From Bacteroidales bacterium Bact_22 (GTDB taxonomy: Bacteria > Bacteroidota > Bacteroidia > Bacteroidales > F082): DNA of 64,000 nucleotides. Shown one piece after another: positions 54,001-63,548 of the stretch. Location: NCBI GenBank assembly GCA_001603665.1, contig LUZN01000009.1, positions 1 to 64,000 of the forward strand, read 5' to 3'. Position 1 is the first letter of the stretch, and each line of letters opens with the position of its first letter. The translations under genes were made by a program, and so were the position numbers. The notes below the pieces were generated by a model. It ran no database searches and was not told the origin of the DNA. It was given only the letters and a program-made list of their open reading frames with translations.

Positions 54001-56554
54001 CGGCACTGGTGCAGTTGAGAATTTTTTCTGAGGAAAGGGCAGTCAAATTATACCCTACAATACCACCGTGCAGCGTGGAATTGTTGGCGACGGCATGGAT
54101 GGCTACGGTATTTGTGACATGACAGTTCACAACATGCCCATAGTGCCTCTCACCCATGATACCGCCGACAGAGATGTATCCCGTAATGCGGGCATCGGTG
54201 AGGGTGACGTTCAACACAGAACCGTCATAAGTCCTACCAAACAGTCCCTGGAAACTGTCATCGTTGCTGCTGCCGCCCTTGTAGATGCGGATGCCGCTGA
54301 TGGTATGGCCATCACCGTCAAAAACTCCTTTGAAATTGCGATAAGAGTCGCCATAAGAGCCGCCGATGGCGCTGAAGTTGTTCTCGGTGCTGGTGGCGTC
54401 GTTCCAGGCGGTGTTATGGACGTAGGTGATGTCGGCATCCAATTTGAAGAACTTGCCACTGTAGTTGTTTCCGCTGTTCACGTTGGTTGCCAACAGGTCG
54501 AGTTGGCTGGCATACAGAATCATGTATGGATCGTCCTCACTTGTGCCGCTTCCTGTCCATGGGATGGCGGTCCACTGGGCGTAGAGATCGACGGTGCCTC
54601 CGTCCTCGGAGGTGAGTCCTGTGACTGCCTCTCCGTCGCTATAGCTGGCGCCGCTGCCATCAGGTTGGGTGTTCCATCCGGCGAAGGTGAAGCCCTCGCG
54701 GCTGAAGGCGTTGGCGCTGAGGCTCTGCGCCACTCCATATTGGAATGCCTGGTCGCTCATCGTCCCCGTAACCGGGATGCCTATGCTGCCGTTGCCATAG
54801 AAACTGACGGTGTAGGTACTCCAGCGGATGGGGTAGGTTGCGCTAATCGAGCCGTTGTAGTTGCCAGTGCCCGTGGCGGTGACGGAGCCAGTGCCTGCCG
54901 AATAGGCGTTGGTCCACGACAAAGTGTAGCCTATGGTCTCGTAGAGTCGCACTTGGTTGGTGTTGTTCTTGATACCTTTATAGAAATATACCATCGGGCG
55001 CGGATGGATGGCATTATTGCTCACCACATACTCGCTCTGTAAGCCTGCAAACTCGGTATTGGTGGCGGCGAGAGTGTAGCTCTCCGTGCAGGTGACACCG
55101 TTGAAGGTCTTATCGAAGCTGTCGGTGTAGCCGCTGTTGCCTAAACCTTGGAAGAAAGTGCCTGTAAGGTCTTTGAAGTAGCATTGTAAACTGGTGATTG
55201 CCAATGTTGTACCGGCATTGGCATTGATGGTACCCTTGAAGGTGATCACATTGGTGCCGTCGCCCGAAACGTAAGTGGCATCGCCCCAGGAGGTGACAAG
55301 CTTCTTGTAGCCGCTGTAATTAGCTGTGTTCACAATCTCGCTGAACGGCACGCTGATATAGAATGTGTTATCTTTTACGTAAGGTCCCGCCGAAACAGTG
55401 ATGCCGGCGATGTTGATAGGTGTCGGATAGGTTTCATCGACCAAGGCGAGACGGACCTTGAGGTCTTTGAAGTCCCATTCGTCGTGGTCGTTACCACCGC
55501 CACCGGCGTCAAAACGGATATTGATGTTTTCAGCGGTAGGTAGAAGCACTAGCGAGCCGGAAGTGCTGGAGTTGTAAGAGCTGTTTATGAACTTCTGCTC
55601 GTAGAGATGGCTGTTGTTGTAATCGAACTCATAATGGGTGATGTTTGCGGCAATTTCCGCTGCCTTGTCCACATAGTTGTAACGATGCGGGAAGAACTGA
55701 TAATGTGGATCGCTCATCACGCTGCCACTAGGGGAATAGCTCAAAATGAAACAAGCCCGGTAGAGGGAATTGGTAAGCGTGCCTATGCCGCCATTGGGGT
55801 CATCCACTTTGTCGTATGTCCCTGCATTACCGGTATAAATTTGTATATACTGGTAACCGTCATGTTCCTCTTTTTGGGTGAAATAAACGGTGGCGTACAT
55901 CTTATAGCTGAGGGCGTTCAAGATAGTGCGCAAGTTGCTATTGCTATTGTAGAGGCTGTTGGTGCTGACAGTGTGAACGCCTTGGCTGTAGCCAGCGTCG
56001 GTTACCTGTGTCCAGTTGGACGAGGAATAACTGACATCGAGGTATTTGTTGCCACTGCCCGACATGATGCTGCCGCCATCGGTGAAGTACACCAGATCGG
56101 TGACGCTGTTGTTCAAGTAGGTGTTGCTGAACTGGGCACCCGTGGTGATGTCGCGGTCATTGTGTGCCAGTTCGAAGCCGTTGACATCGAGCACCTCGAA
56201 GCGGTAGCTGCGGGTGGTGCCCGTCTGATAATGGTATGCGTAAGCAGTGGAGTATTGTGCGCTTTCACTAACCTCTACCTGAAAAGTAGTAATGTTTTCA
56301 GGGAAGGTGTAAGTGTCGCTCACAGCGGTGTAGTGTATTCCCGCATAAGCCGAGAGGTTCACCGTGCGGTACTTGATGGTCTGCTGTGGCAGGCTGCTGC
56401 CGCTACGCGTGATGGTGAACAGGGTCTTGTGTGTGTTGCTGTTGTACGATGCCTCAATGGTGAAGGTCTGAGCCCAGACATTCTGTCCAAAAGCGACAGC
56501 CGCCAAAACCATTATTGTTGAAATGATTTGCTTGAAAGTAAAAGTTTTTCCCAT
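48059..56554 (-). CDS. Giant T9SS-secreted adhesin (2831 aa): Calx-beta-like N-term, InlB B-repeat, GLUG arrays, beta-helix-like segment, T9SS CTD
   Basis: FTFAGWNTQPDGSGASYSDGEAVTGLTSEDGGTVDLYAQW; multiple FDGDGHTISGIRI...GLFG GLUG blocks; LTINGGIITTISSNSHNIYAYDITINGGSVSANGGGINANGALTLG; C-term nearly identical to the 1467-aa protein. Confidence 0.9.
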   Translation of the reverse strand: MGKTFTFKQIISTIMVLAAVAFGQNVWAQTFTIEASYNSNTHKTLFTITRSGSSLPQQTIKYRTVNLSAYAGIHYTAVSDTYTFPENITTFQVEVSESAQYSTAYAYHYQTGTTRSYRFEVLDVNGFELAHNDRDITTGAQFSNTYLNNSVTDLVYFTDGGSIMSGSGNKYLDVSYSSSNWTQVTDAGYSQGVHTVSTNSLYNSNSNLRTILNALSYKMYATVYFTQKEEHDGYQYIQIYTGNAGTYDKVDDPNGGIGTLTNSLYRACFILSYSPSGSVMSDPHYQFFPHRYNYVDKAAEIAANITHYEFDYNNSHLYEQKFINSSYNSSTSGSLVLLPTAENINIRFDAGGGGNDHDEWDFKDLKVRLALVDETYPTPINIAGITVSAGPYVKDNTFYISVPFSEIVNTANYSGYKKLVTSWGDATYVSGDGTNVITFKGTINANAGTTLAITSLQCYFKDLTGTFFQGLGNSGYTDSFDKTFNGVTCTESYTLAATNTEFAGLQSEYVVSNNAIHPRPMVYFYKGIKNNTNQVRLYETIGYTLSWTNAYSAGTGSVTATGTGNYNGSISATYPIRWSTYTVSFYGNGSIGIPVTGTMSDQAFQYGVAQSLSANAFSREGFTFAGWNTQPDGSGASYSDGEAVTGLTSEDGGTVDLYAQWTAIPWTGSGTSEDDPYMILYASQLDLLATNVNSGNNYSGKFFKLDADITYVHNTAWNDATSTENNFSAIGGSYGDSYRNFKGVFDGDGHTISGIRIYKGGSSNDDSFQGLFGRTYDGSVLNVTLTDARITGYISVGGIMGERHYGHVVNCHVTNTVAIHAVANNSTLHGGIVGYNLTALSSEKILNCTSAATISIADGLTGCNKYGGIVGKNQAGKIENCLVVGASVSGNSIVGAIIGEYYHDGTYTANYYRGCTVNGSANAINVGTGSGDIAGARSVHLLNLGDNITASGESVVIDNVTYYASNTTITLGYTGTINPGNKLGYTYNDGTAHAVVGNTFEMPASDVTVSSTFTDVWGIAGGATGSETHPYIISDTTGLNVLAKCVNGTHGYTANSFYNKHFRLNNDITYTHTTDWNDANSTENNYTAIGKDSHLFRGTFDGNGKTISGIRIYTTNDYQGLFGYVYSGSTVKNIALANSIIIGGEYVGSIAGKNEYGTITNCRIGNDVTIGVENDDKDYHGGIVGYQYNGTVSGSVIAASVNGRWYCGGIAGICVFTTLKDCLYTGTVANDSLKGAITGKNNNSTLINNYYTSNNNGGVNGSDCDGARRARVITLGEHVGIAGDQTAYDLSGLTAFGTTALSYNNGTSTTIYSGATQTITLSDAASQGYAVTSYILNGTPLAGNSFTMPDSDVTVSATIGVPYIDADGNEQICTDYTLIESSTGSTVILGAVGTETWYAVSGNVNITVSDDQAIKTYGAVHLILMDGATLTVEGQFSIFTFGSLSIYGQSLGTGSLVASSDGTAIYVGESLSNPVVNDGGLTINGGIITTISSNSHNIYAYDITINGGSVSANGGGINANGALTLGWRNATDRIYASSYNGDNGVAVKSGQYLSDGTAVYSGSLSDTQIDALAGQTLQPVFTLTLPKYVDATSGVLAQEGRTACVLAGANVTIAAEGCTLTDVTVGGEAATDNGDGTWSFIMPATNATVSATVTAIDFTTGHAGTEADPYIIMYRSQLDLLATRVNGGNLYTNKFIKLGADIAYDPNDLDDNGENYTAIGTRVNQRYFKGTFDGDGHIISGIRINKTGTTNADKYQGLFGGVCDATIKNVVLSDAHITGKDSVGGILGDYTNTSNIIQNCLVLNSQITSTGDYQKGAICGKYFTTSITLIDNYYYNCTVNGASTNVGANGSDCDGARGVNKLTLCEHVIATPAAAVTYQGNGYYAVGTSVTLSVEEGYTLNGSYTVKDANNNDVALTGGDTFEMPASDVTVNADITVTIMAGSGTENDPWIIMYRTQMDQLAISEINNGEYYQLGRDLTYSYEGLGETESNYTPIRVNEGGHFDGAGHTISGIRIYPYDNLHNDNKGLFSLNHGTVKNVTLTDAIITGEFYIGGIAGDNEDNGIIENCHVTSTVIIKAYGYLSDYHGGIAGINSGDVGKMPSIRNCTSAATITNNGYENCDDYGGIVGENVGGIVSGCTAYGASVTAIGAAGGIVGYNYRCCDYEDPVVENCFAIDCTINSGSAGAIISNSGYATLNHNYYYNCTANGNTTNIGYKDGDITEDDGAVQVFSLTLGEHITATATAAYSYSGNNYYTEGTSVTLSPEEGYAISGSYTVKDADNNDVALTGGNTFEMPASNVTVSATTTELIAFKLYNEDYLVEGDYLIVYQNYAMNNVVSGNNFQYETVNVADDVISTSDANIIWHIAHNDEFDYWTIYNAAVKKYAGVKSLAGYVCLSEDESYQTRWSINDALGNGAYNINNQSNSNSGFNSYLSFLSQGFSCYEFNFGGTPSLYRKVETFTKDIEGYTDDESGWYLIASPLYNDVNVNNVEHMKDNTFDLYRFNQEAAAEWENWKAEGTDHYHFDLESGRGYLYANSGDVTLTFTGWPYSGDGVVNLTKTEGVSFEGWNLVGNPWSVEATIEKDFYRMNGEGSEIIAATDNTVNPMEGIFVHTDSDYEEMTFTPNSNSTKGRSQSHEPEQIVINLSTLNSKLSTSIIDRAIVRFDSKNTMTKLQIFDGSTKLYIPQDGTDYAIAFSNRQGDIPLNFKAKETGTYTISFEGIDLNNIELIDLLENLVIDLGENPSYTFIGSPADRQARFIIRFENSENSEIFAYQSGTDIIVTGDGELQIFDVMGRMVLTQHVNGVETIAKPSQTGVYILKLNEKTQKIIMK
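49651..49740 (-). repeat. Internal DNA repeat of the giant adhesin (copy A)
   Basis: Near-identical to 50759-50850; encodes GSYTVKDADNNDVALTGGNTFEMPASNVTVSA. Confidence 0.8.
50759..50850 (-). repeat. Internal DNA repeat of the giant adhesin (copy B)
   Basis: Encodes GSYTVKDANNNDVALTGGDTFEMPASDVTVNA; see copy A. Confidence 0.8.
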
Positions 56555-56698
56555 GTATAATTTTTATTATTTATATCTTGATTTTTGAGGGTACAAAAAT
56601 ATACTAAAAATAGCGAACGGATTTTATTCTGCGTGTAAAAGATTTTTTTTTGCGTGTATTTGGTGTTGCAATTTTTAGAATTGAAACAAAATTTTTTA

Positions 56699-56706
56699 TA
56701 TCTTTG
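56699..56706 (+). promoter_or_regulatory. Bacteroidota -7 box TATCTTTG
   Basis: TAnnTTTGC 28 bp upstream of the AraC-type gene ATG. Confidence 0.5.
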
Positions 56707-56733
56707 CAGCCGATATTTTTCGAATAGGTGTAG

Positions 56734-57768
56734 ATGAAGGAAATGCAGTTTTCAGCGGTGATGATGATGACGCTCATGGCGTTGGCGTTGCTCACCTTGC
56801 TGCCCGCCAAAGTACGCGAAGACCGCGTGGCCAACCGCTCGCGCTGGCTCATGACAGGCGGCCTGTTGCTGATAGCCGTGCAGTTCCTCATCCAATATAT
56901 CAGCGGCATGCGCTCATCCGACTTGCAACATGCCCTCACCGTCAACCTGGTGTTTTTCATCCCTTCGGCAGCCCTAATGTCGCTCAACATCCTCAACCTC
57001 GAGCGGCTGGGACGTGTGCGCCGTATCGAATGGACGATAGGCATAGTCACATGGCTGGTATCACTGGCGTTGGTGGCCTGCAAGGCGCTGGTGGCGGCAA
57101 GCGTGGTCTACGGCATGATGCAGGTCTACTACAGCTGGCTGCATCTGCGCGAGGTGCCCCGCCTGGAGCTGGCTCTCGCCGACTACTACGACACCGACGA
57201 CGACGGACTGCTCTGGTGGATCAAGATCACCATAGTGATACTGGCCCTCATCACCATGATGGTGCCTCTCATCATCTTCAGCGAAGGCTGGCTGATGGCA
57301 TGCTTCGCCTTGTTTATTTTTGTGGGTATATTCTACATGTGGTTCTGCTTTGTGCGCTACGTCATCACAGGCGCTGCCAATCACGTGCGCGAAGCTGAAC
57401 AAAGCATCGAGCAGGACGAGCACGCCAGCACGGTGACCGACGAGGCTCTGCAAAAGGTCGAAAAGGCCGTGAAACAATGGACTGCAGCCGGCGGACATCT
57501 GCATAGCGGCACCACCAAGCCCATGGCTGCTCAAGCCATGCAGCTGCCTCAATACCTGCTGTCGGCATGGATCAAAAATCAAGGATACTCCTCATATTCG
57601 AAATGGATCACCACCCTGCGTGTCGAAGAGGCGAAGCGCACGCTCCACGCGCATCCCGAATGGTCGAACGAGGCCGTTGCCGACCACTGCGGCATCAGCC
57701 GATCGCACTTCCAGCGGGTGTTTGCGGAGATCACCGGAGTAACCCCAATGCAGTATCAAAAGGGATAA
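56734..57768 (+). CDS. Membrane-embedded AraC-family transcriptional regulator
   Basis: Several hydrophobic helices, then C-term WITTLRVEEAKRTLHAHPEWSNEAVADHCGISRSHFQRVFAEITGVTPMQYQ (AraC HTH). Confidence 0.9.
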   Translation: MKEMQFSAVMMMTLMALALLTLLPAKVREDRVANRSRWLMTGGLLLIAVQFLIQYISGMRSSDLQHALTVNLVFFIPSAALMSLNILNLERLGRVRRIEWTIGIVTWLVSLALVACKALVAASVVYGMMQVYYSWLHLREVPRLELALADYYDTDDDGLLWWIKITIVILALITMMVPLIIFSEGWLMACFALFIFVGIFYMWFCFVRYVITGAANHVREAEQSIEQDEHASTVTDEALQKVEKAVKQWTAAGGHLHSGTTKPMAAQAMQLPQYLLSAWIKNQGYSSYSKWITTLRVEEAKRTLHAHPEWSNEAVADHCGISRSHFQRVFAEITGVTPMQYQKG

Positions 57769-57905
57769 TTTCGTCACAAGACTTCCGAATTTCGTCACAA
57801 AATTGGTGTATTTCGTCACAAAACGACCGAAATTCGTCACAAAATCCCGGATTTCGTCACAAATTTGCCGAATTTCGTCCCAAAATGGAATTTTTCGTCC
57901 CAAAA
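57769..57905. repeat. Seven-copy direct repeat array, unit TTTCGTCACAAAA + 7-8 variable nt, period 20-21 bp
   Basis: CG of the core at about 57772, 57793, 57814, 57835, 57855, 57876 and 57896; last two units share GTCCC; partial copy TGTCACAAAATG near 57926. Confidence 0.92.
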
Positions 57906-58009
57906 GGATTTTATTGCCATCAATGTTGTCACAAAATGTGATGAGATATTTGTTTGAAAGAAAACAAAAAAAATCTGTAAAAAACCGTAAAATATGTGTG
58001 ATAATTTGT

Positions 58010-58017
58010 TAATTTTG
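58010..58017 (+). promoter_or_regulatory. Bacteroidota -7 box TAATTTTG for purL
   Basis: TAnnTTTGC 20 bp upstream of the purL ATG. Confidence 0.55.
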
Positions 58018-58037
58018 CACCTTGAAAAATTAATACC

Positions 58038-61000
58038 ATGATAATCTTTTTCAAAACCCGTCAAAACACCGTCATCGCTGTAGAAAGCGCTGATAATCAC
58101 AACGATAACGACATTAAAAAATTCAGTTGGCTCTTCGGCGACGCCACAAAAATTGAAGAAAAAACCGTCAAAGGCTTCTTCTTCGGTCCGCGCCGCGAGA
58201 TGATAACCCCTTGGAGCACCAACGCCGTCGAAATAACTCAAAACATGGGCATTCGCGGCGTTTCTCGTATAGAGGAATTCCATCCCGTCGAGGAAAACGA
58301 CAACAGCTTCGACCCGATGCTGCAAAACAAATACCACGACCTCGACCAGAACATGTTTTTTGTCGACCGCAAGCCTGAGCCGCTGAAATATATCACCGAT
58401 ATCGACGCCTACAACAACGAGGAAGGCCTCGCACTCAGTCAGGAAGAGATTGATTATCTGAAAGGTATAAGCAAAAAGATAGGCCGCGCCCTCACCGACT
58501 CGGAGGTCTACGGCTTCGCACAGGTCAACTCGGAGCACTGCCGCCACAAAATCTTCAACGGCACCTTTATTATTAATGGCAAGGAGATGCCCGACACTCT
58601 CTTCGCACTCATCAAGAAGACCTCGAAAACCAACACCAACCGCCTCGTGTCGGCATATAAAGACAACGTCGCCTTCATCCTCGGACCGAAGGTCGAACAG
58701 TTTGCGCCGGCAACTCAGCATAAAGCCGACTTCTTCAAAATCAAAGATATAGATACTGTTATCTCTGTCAAGGCAGAGACGCATAACTTCCCGACAACCG
58801 TCGAGCCGTTCAACGGAGCCGCAACAGGCACCGGCGGTGAGATTCGCGACCGTCTCGCTGGCGGTAGAGGCTCGATTCCGTTGGCAGGAACAGCCGTTTA
58901 CATGACTTGCTACCCTCGTAACGACGAGAGCCGCGAGTGGGAAGACAACTTCAAGGCACGTCCGTGGCTCTATCAGACCCCTGAAGAGCTGCTCATCAAG
59001 GCTTCGAACGGCGCATCAGACTTTGGAAACAAGTTCGGACAGCCGCTCATCAACGGCTCGCTCCTCACCTTCGAACATAGCGAAAACGACAATAAAACCA
59101 ACGACTACGGCTACGACAAGGTCATCATGCTCGCGGGCGGCATCGGATTTGCTCCGGCTGACGACAGCATGAAGGAAGACCCAGAGCCGGGCGACCTCAT
59201 CATAGTGCTCGGCGGTGACAACTACCGCATCGGAATGGGCGGCGCCGCGGTCTCGAGCGTGGGTACTGGCCAGTATTCCAACGCCATCGAGCTCAACGCC
59301 GTGCAGCGTGCCAACCCTGAGATGCAGAAACGTGTGGCTAACGTCATACGCGCCATGGTGGAAAACGACAGCAACCCAGTGCGCTCAATCCACGACCACG
59401 GCGCCGGCGGTCACCTCAACTGCCTCAGCGAGCTCATCGACAAGAGCGGCGGCACAGTATACGTCGACAACCTCCCAATCGGCGACCCTACCCTTTCCGA
59501 TAAGGAAATTATCGGAAACGAATCGCAGGAACGTATGGGACTCCTTGTAAATAAACAAGATACGGAGATCATCCGCCAGACAGCCGAACGCGAGCGCGCA
59601 CCTTATTATATGGTTGGTGAGTCAACAGATGATAAGCGTTTAAGATTTGTCCGCAAAAACGGCGTGAATCCTATAGATTTGAGCCTCTCCGACTTCTTCG
59701 GAAGCGCTCCAAAGACCGTTTTGACCGACAACGACGTCGATTACAAATTCAAGAAAATCGAATATCAGGATAATAAATTCGAAGATTACCTCAAGAAGGT
59801 GCTTCAGCTCGAAGGCGTGGCTTGTAAAGACTGGCTAACCAACAAGGTCGACCGCTCGGTTACAGGTCGCGTCGCCTTGCAGCAGTGCGCCGGCGAGGTA
59901 CAGCTTCCACTCACCGACCTCGGCATCATGGCACTTGACTATCAAGGTGTTAGAGGCATCGGAACAGCACTCGGACACGCTCCGGCAGCAGCTTTGATAA
60001 GCCCTGAAGCTGGCTCGAGACTGTCGGTGGCTGAATCACTTACCAACTTGGTGTGGGCTCCTATCGAGGAGAACCTCAAAGGCGTTTCATTGAGCGCCAA
60101 CTGGATGTGGCCAGCCAAGAACCCAGGCGAGAACGCACGACTCTACCGCGCCGTTAAAGCGTTGAGCGACTTCGTATTAGCTCTCGGCATCAACGTCCCG
60201 ACAGGTAAAGACTCATTGTCGATGACACAGAAATACAAAAACGGTCAGAAGGTCCTTGCTCCTGGCACCGTCATCGTGACGGCAGCAGGCGAAGTCACCG
60301 ACATCCGTAAAGCTGTTAAACCAGTGGTTGTCAACGACAAAGACACCGAGATTCTGTACATCGACTTCTCGAAAGACGCATTCAAACTCGGAGGCAGCAG
60401 CTTCGCACAGATCATCAACAGAGTCGGCGAAAGCACACCAGATATTGTTGATACTGAATACTTTAAGAAGTGTTTCAACACCTTGCAGAAACTCCTCGAG
60501 CAGAAACTCGTTCTCGCAGGTCACGACGTGTCGGCAGGCGGTTTGATCACCACCTTGCTTGAGATGACGTTCGCCAACAACGAAGGCGGCTTGGACATCG
60601 ACCTAAGCGCACTCGGCAGCGACCTCATCAGCGTGGCATTCAGCGAGCAACCGGCTGTCGTTATCCAAGTTAAAGATAAGAAGGTCAAAGAGTTACTCGA
60701 CAAAGAAGGCATCAAATATGCTGTCATCGGCAAGCCAAACAGCAAGCGCAGCATCAATCTTAAGAAAGACAAAGAGTCTTATGAATTGGATATCAACGCT
60801 TTACGCGACCTTTGGTATAAGAGCTCATATCTACTCGACAGAAAACAGAGTGGCGAAGCGAAGGCAAAAGAGCGTTTCGAAAACTATAAGAATCAAGCAC
60901 TTAAGTTCGATTTCGGAAGCTTCACCGGCAAGGCCAAGGATTTGGGCATCGACATGCACCGTCGCACTCCTTCGGGCATAAAAGCCGCCATCATCCGTGA

Positions 61001-61739
61001 AAAAGGCTGCCAATGTGACCGCGAAATGGCTTACGCGCTCTACACTGCCGGATTCGATGTCAAGGATGTACACATGACCGACCTCGTAAGCGGACGCGAA
61101 GACCTCAGCGACGTGAATATGATAGTGTTTGTTGGCGGTTTCAGCAATTCCGACGTTCTCGGTTCGGCAAAAGGCTGGGCTGGAGCATTCCTCTTCAACG
61201 AGAAGGCACGCATGGCTCTCGAGAACTTCTACAAACGTCCTGATACCATGAGCCTCGGCGTCTGCAACGGCTGCCAGCTCATGACGGAGCTCAACCTCAT
61301 CTACCCTGACCACGACAAGCATCCGCGCATGATTCACAACGACTCACACAAGTTCGAATCAGGTTTCGTGAACGTGAACATCGAAGATAGCAACAGCATC
61401 ATGCTCAAGAGCCTCAAAGGCCGTCGTCTCGGTGTGTGGATCGCTCACGGCGAGGGCAAGTTCAACTTCCCTTACGGCAAGGAGAAATACAACATCGCGT
61501 TGACCTACAGCTACGACGGATACCCGGCAAATCCTAACGGTTCGCCATGGTCAGTGGCCGGTATTTGCTCCGCCGACGGCCGTCATCTCGCGATGATGCC
61601 GCACCTCGAACGCGCCTTCCTCCCATGGCAGTGGGCTTACTATCCGCAGAATCGCAAAGATGATGAGATAGCACCATGGATTGAGGCGTTTGTCAATGCT
61701 AAAGAATGGATTAAAAAGAATCAGCGCATCAACTTGTAA
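58038..61739 (+). CDS. purL: Phosphoribosylformylglycinamidine synthase (single chain)
   Basis: [48 protein letters not shown]-term GATase [10 protein letters not shown]. Confidence 0.98.
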   Translation: MIIFFKTRQNTVIAVESADNHNDNDIKKFSWLFGDATKIEEKTVKGFFFGPRREMITPWSTNAVEITQNMGIRGVSRIEEFHPVEENDNSFDPMLQNKYHDLDQNMFFVDRKPEPLKYITDIDAYNNEEGLALSQEEIDYLKGISKKIGRALTDSEVYGFAQVNSEHCRHKIFNGTFIINGKEMPDTLFALIKKTSKTNTNRLVSAYKDNVAFILGPKVEQFAPATQHKADFFKIKDIDTVISVKAETHNFPTTVEPFNGAATGTGGEIRDRLAGGRGSIPLAGTAVYMTCYPRNDESREWEDNFKARPWLYQTPEELLIKASNGASDFGNKFGQPLINGSLLTFEHSENDNKTNDYGYDKVIMLAGGIGFAPADDSMKEDPEPGDLIIVLGGDNYRIGMGGAAVSSVGTGQYSNAIELNAVQRANPEMQKRVANVIRAMVENDSNPVRSIHDHGAGGHLNCLSELIDKSGGTVYVDNLPIGDPTLSDKEIIGNESQERMGLLVNKQDTEIIRQTAERERAPYYMVGESTDDKRLRFVRKNGVNPIDLSLSDFFGSAPKTVLTDNDVDYKFKKIEYQDNKFEDYLKKVLQLEGVACKDWLTNKVDRSVTGRVALQQCAGEVQLPLTDLGIMALDYQGVRGIGTALGHAPAAALISPEAGSRLSVAESLTNLVWAPIEENLKGVSLSANWMWPAKNPGENARLYRAVKALSDFVLALGINVPTGKDSLSMTQKYKNGQKVLAPGTVIVTAAGEVTDIRKAVKPVVVNDKDTEILYIDFSKDAFKLGGSSFAQIINRVGESTPDIVDTEYFKKCFNTLQKLLEQKLVLAGHDVSAGGLITTLLEMTFANNEGGLDIDLSALGSDLISVAFSEQPAVVIQVKDKKVKELLDKEGIKYAVIGKPNSKRSINLKKDKESYELDINALRDLWYKSSYLLDRKQSGEAKAKERFENYKNQALKFDFGSFTGKAKDLGIDMHRRTPSGIKAAIIREKGCQCDREMAYALYTAGFDVKDVHMTDLVSGREDLSDVNMIVFVGGFSNSDVLGSAKGWAGAFLFNEKARMALENFYKRPDTMSLGVCNGCQLMTELNLIYPDHDKHPRMIHNDSHKFESGFVNVNIEDSNSIMLKSLKGRRLGVWIAHGEGKFNFPYGKEKYNIALTYSYDGYPANPNGSPWSVAGICSADGRHLAMMPHLERAFLPWQWAYYPQNRKDDEIAPWIEAFVNAKEWIKKNQRINL

Positions 61740-62719
61740 ATCATCTCTCGGTAGAGGTCTTTTTGCGAGACGTCGCCGATGTTGTAGCCTTTGGATTTAA
61801 GGTCGAAATCACGCAAAATTGCGATGTTGTCGACACATTTTTTGATGTTGTAACGTCGGGCGGCCTCGAAATAATCTTCGACGAAGAACGGGTTGACACC
61901 GAGGACCGAGGCGACGCTGTTTTTGCTCTTATCGGTGGCATAATGCAGCTTCAAAACCTTGCAGTAATAAGCGTAAAGCATTATCACTGTGGCGATTAGC
62001 GGGTTTTCTTTGGTGTTGTCGCCGAAATAATTGATGATTTGCACCGCCTTCGGGAAGTCGCCGTAGCTTATGGCTTTCTGAAGCTCAAACACATTGAAAT
62101 CCTTGGAGATTCCGATGTTATACTCCACGTCGAAGTCGTCGATTTCTTTTTTCTGCGGCACCGCAACCATCAGCTTTTCCATCTCATTGCGTACTTTCAG
62201 CAGGTCGGTGCCAAGGTAGTCGGCAAGCATCTGACAGGCCTTCTGCGAAATCTTATAATTTTTGGTTCCAAGATAGTTGACAATCCATTTCGGGATGTCG
62301 CGGTCGTAAAGCTTCTTCGACTCAAACAAAACATAGTCTTTGTCGAGTGTTTTCGCGAATTTTGTGCGTTTGTCGAGCTTCTTGTATTTGTAGTTCAGAA
62401 CCAGAATCGTGGTCTCAGGAATCATCTCCAAAAACGGTTCCATCGACTCGATATTTTTCACATCTTGAGCTTCTTTCACGATGATTACCAAGTAGTTACC
62501 CATCATCGGGAAGTTACGCGCCTGTGTCACGATGTCGTGCACGTTGACGTCTTTTCCGTAGAGGACGATTTGGTTGAAAGCCTTGTCGGCCTCATCCAGC
62601 ACGGTGCTCTCGATGGCATCGCTGATGGTGTCGATGAAATAAGGCTCCTCACCCATCAGGAAATACACCGGATGGTAAATCTTGTTTTTAATGTCCGAAA
62701 GAATCTGCTCGTAGGTCAT
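61721..62719 (-). CDS. holA: DNA polymerase III subunit delta
   Basis: [22 protein letters not shown]...[20 protein letters not shown]...[17 protein letters not shown]. Confidence 0.92.
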   Translation of the reverse strand: MTYEQILSDIKNKIYHPVYFLMGEEPYFIDTISDAIESTVLDEADKAFNQIVLYGKDVNVHDIVTQARNFPMMGNYLVIIVKEAQDVKNIESMEPFLEMIPETTILVLNYKYKKLDKRTKFAKTLDKDYVLFESKKLYDRDIPKWIVNYLGTKNYKISQKACQMLADYLGTDLLKVRNEMEKLMVAVPQKKEIDDFDVEYNIGISKDFNVFELQKAISYGDFPKAVQIINYFGDNTKENPLIATVIMLYAYYCKVLKLHYATDKSKNSVASVLGVNPFFVEDYFEAARRYNIKKCVDNIAILRDFDLKSKGYNIGDVSQKDLYREMIYKLMR

Positions 62720-63489
62720 CAGAATCTCAAGTGTTTGACTGTCAGCTTGTTATCGATAATCTGATGCAGTGCGTCGATACCGATTTTGATATGTTCGTCG
62801 ACGAACATCGAACTCACTTTCTTGTCGCTAGCCTCAGTCTTGACGCCCTCAGGAATCATCGGCTGGTCGGAGACGAGCAGCAAAGCGCCTGTCGGGATCT
62901 CATTGGCGAAGCCGGCTGCGAAGATTGTGGCTGTCTCCATATCGACTGCCATGCAGCGTGTTTTGTGCAGATATTCCTTGAATTCCTCGTCGTGCTCCCA
63001 CACGCGGCGGTTGGTGGTGTAGACGGTACCTGTCCAGTAGTCGTGGCCATGGTCGCGGATGGTTGTCGAGATAGCTTTCTGCATCGAGAAGGCCGGAAGT
63101 GCCGGGACTTCAGGCAAGATATAGTTGTTCGACGTTCCCTCGCCACGGATGGCAGCGATAGGCAGGATGAGGTCGCCGACGAGATTTTTCTTCTTCACGC
63201 CGCCGCATTTGCCCAGGAAAAGCACGGCTTTCGGGTGGATGGCGCTCAGCAGGTCCATGATGGTGGCGGCGTTGGCGCTACCCATGCCGAAGTTGATCAT
63301 GGTGATGTCGCCAGCCGTGGCGCAGGGCATCGAGCGGTCCTCGCCCACTATCGGCACATTGTTCCAAGCGGCAAAAGCATCGAGATAATGCTTGAAATTT
63401 GTCAAAAGTATATATTTCCCGAACTTGTCCAAATCCTGACCAGTGTAGCGTGGCAGCCAGTTTTCAGTGATTTCCTGTTTAGTCTTCAT
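62719..63489 (-). CDS. amn: AMP nucleosidase / phosphorylase superfamily
   Basis: MKTKQEITENWLPRYTG...MINFGMGSANAATIMDLLSAIHPKAVLFLGKCGGVKKKNLVGDLILPIAAIRGEGTSNNYI; start placed at 63489. Confidence 0.9.
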   Translation of the reverse strand: MKTKQEITENWLPRYTGQDLDKFGKYILLTNFKHYLDAFAAWNNVPIVGEDRSMPCATAGDITMINFGMGSANAATIMDLLSAIHPKAVLFLGKCGGVKKKNLVGDLILPIAAIRGEGTSNNYILPEVPALPAFSMQKAISTTIRDHGHDYWTGTVYTTNRRVWEHDEEFKEYLHKTRCMAVDMETATIFAAGFANEIPTGALLLVSDQPMIPEGVKTEASDKKVSSMFVDEHIKIGIDALHQIIDNKLTVKHLRF

Positions 63490-63524
63490 AAACGTAATTT
63501 TTTGCAAAGATAGAATATTTTCGT

Positions 63525-63532
63525 TATTTTTG
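63525..63532 (+). promoter_or_regulatory. Bacteroidota -7 box TATTTTTG
   Basis: TAnnTTTGC just upstream of the radical SAM start. Confidence 0.5.
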
Positions 63533-63548
63533 CAAAAAAATTTAAGAA

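Noticed and set aside
57769-57905. CRISPR array interpretation of the 21-bp repeats
   Set aside because: Conserved unit is only ~13 nt with 7-8 nt spacers, and no cas genes are in the window.
57567-57941. ORFs with ISSQN or FVTK heptads across the repeat array (also 57592-57903 minus)
   Set aside because: Heptad pattern is simply the 21-bp DNA repeat read in frame; the first part is antisense or alternate-frame to the AraC gene. Treated as a non-coding array.
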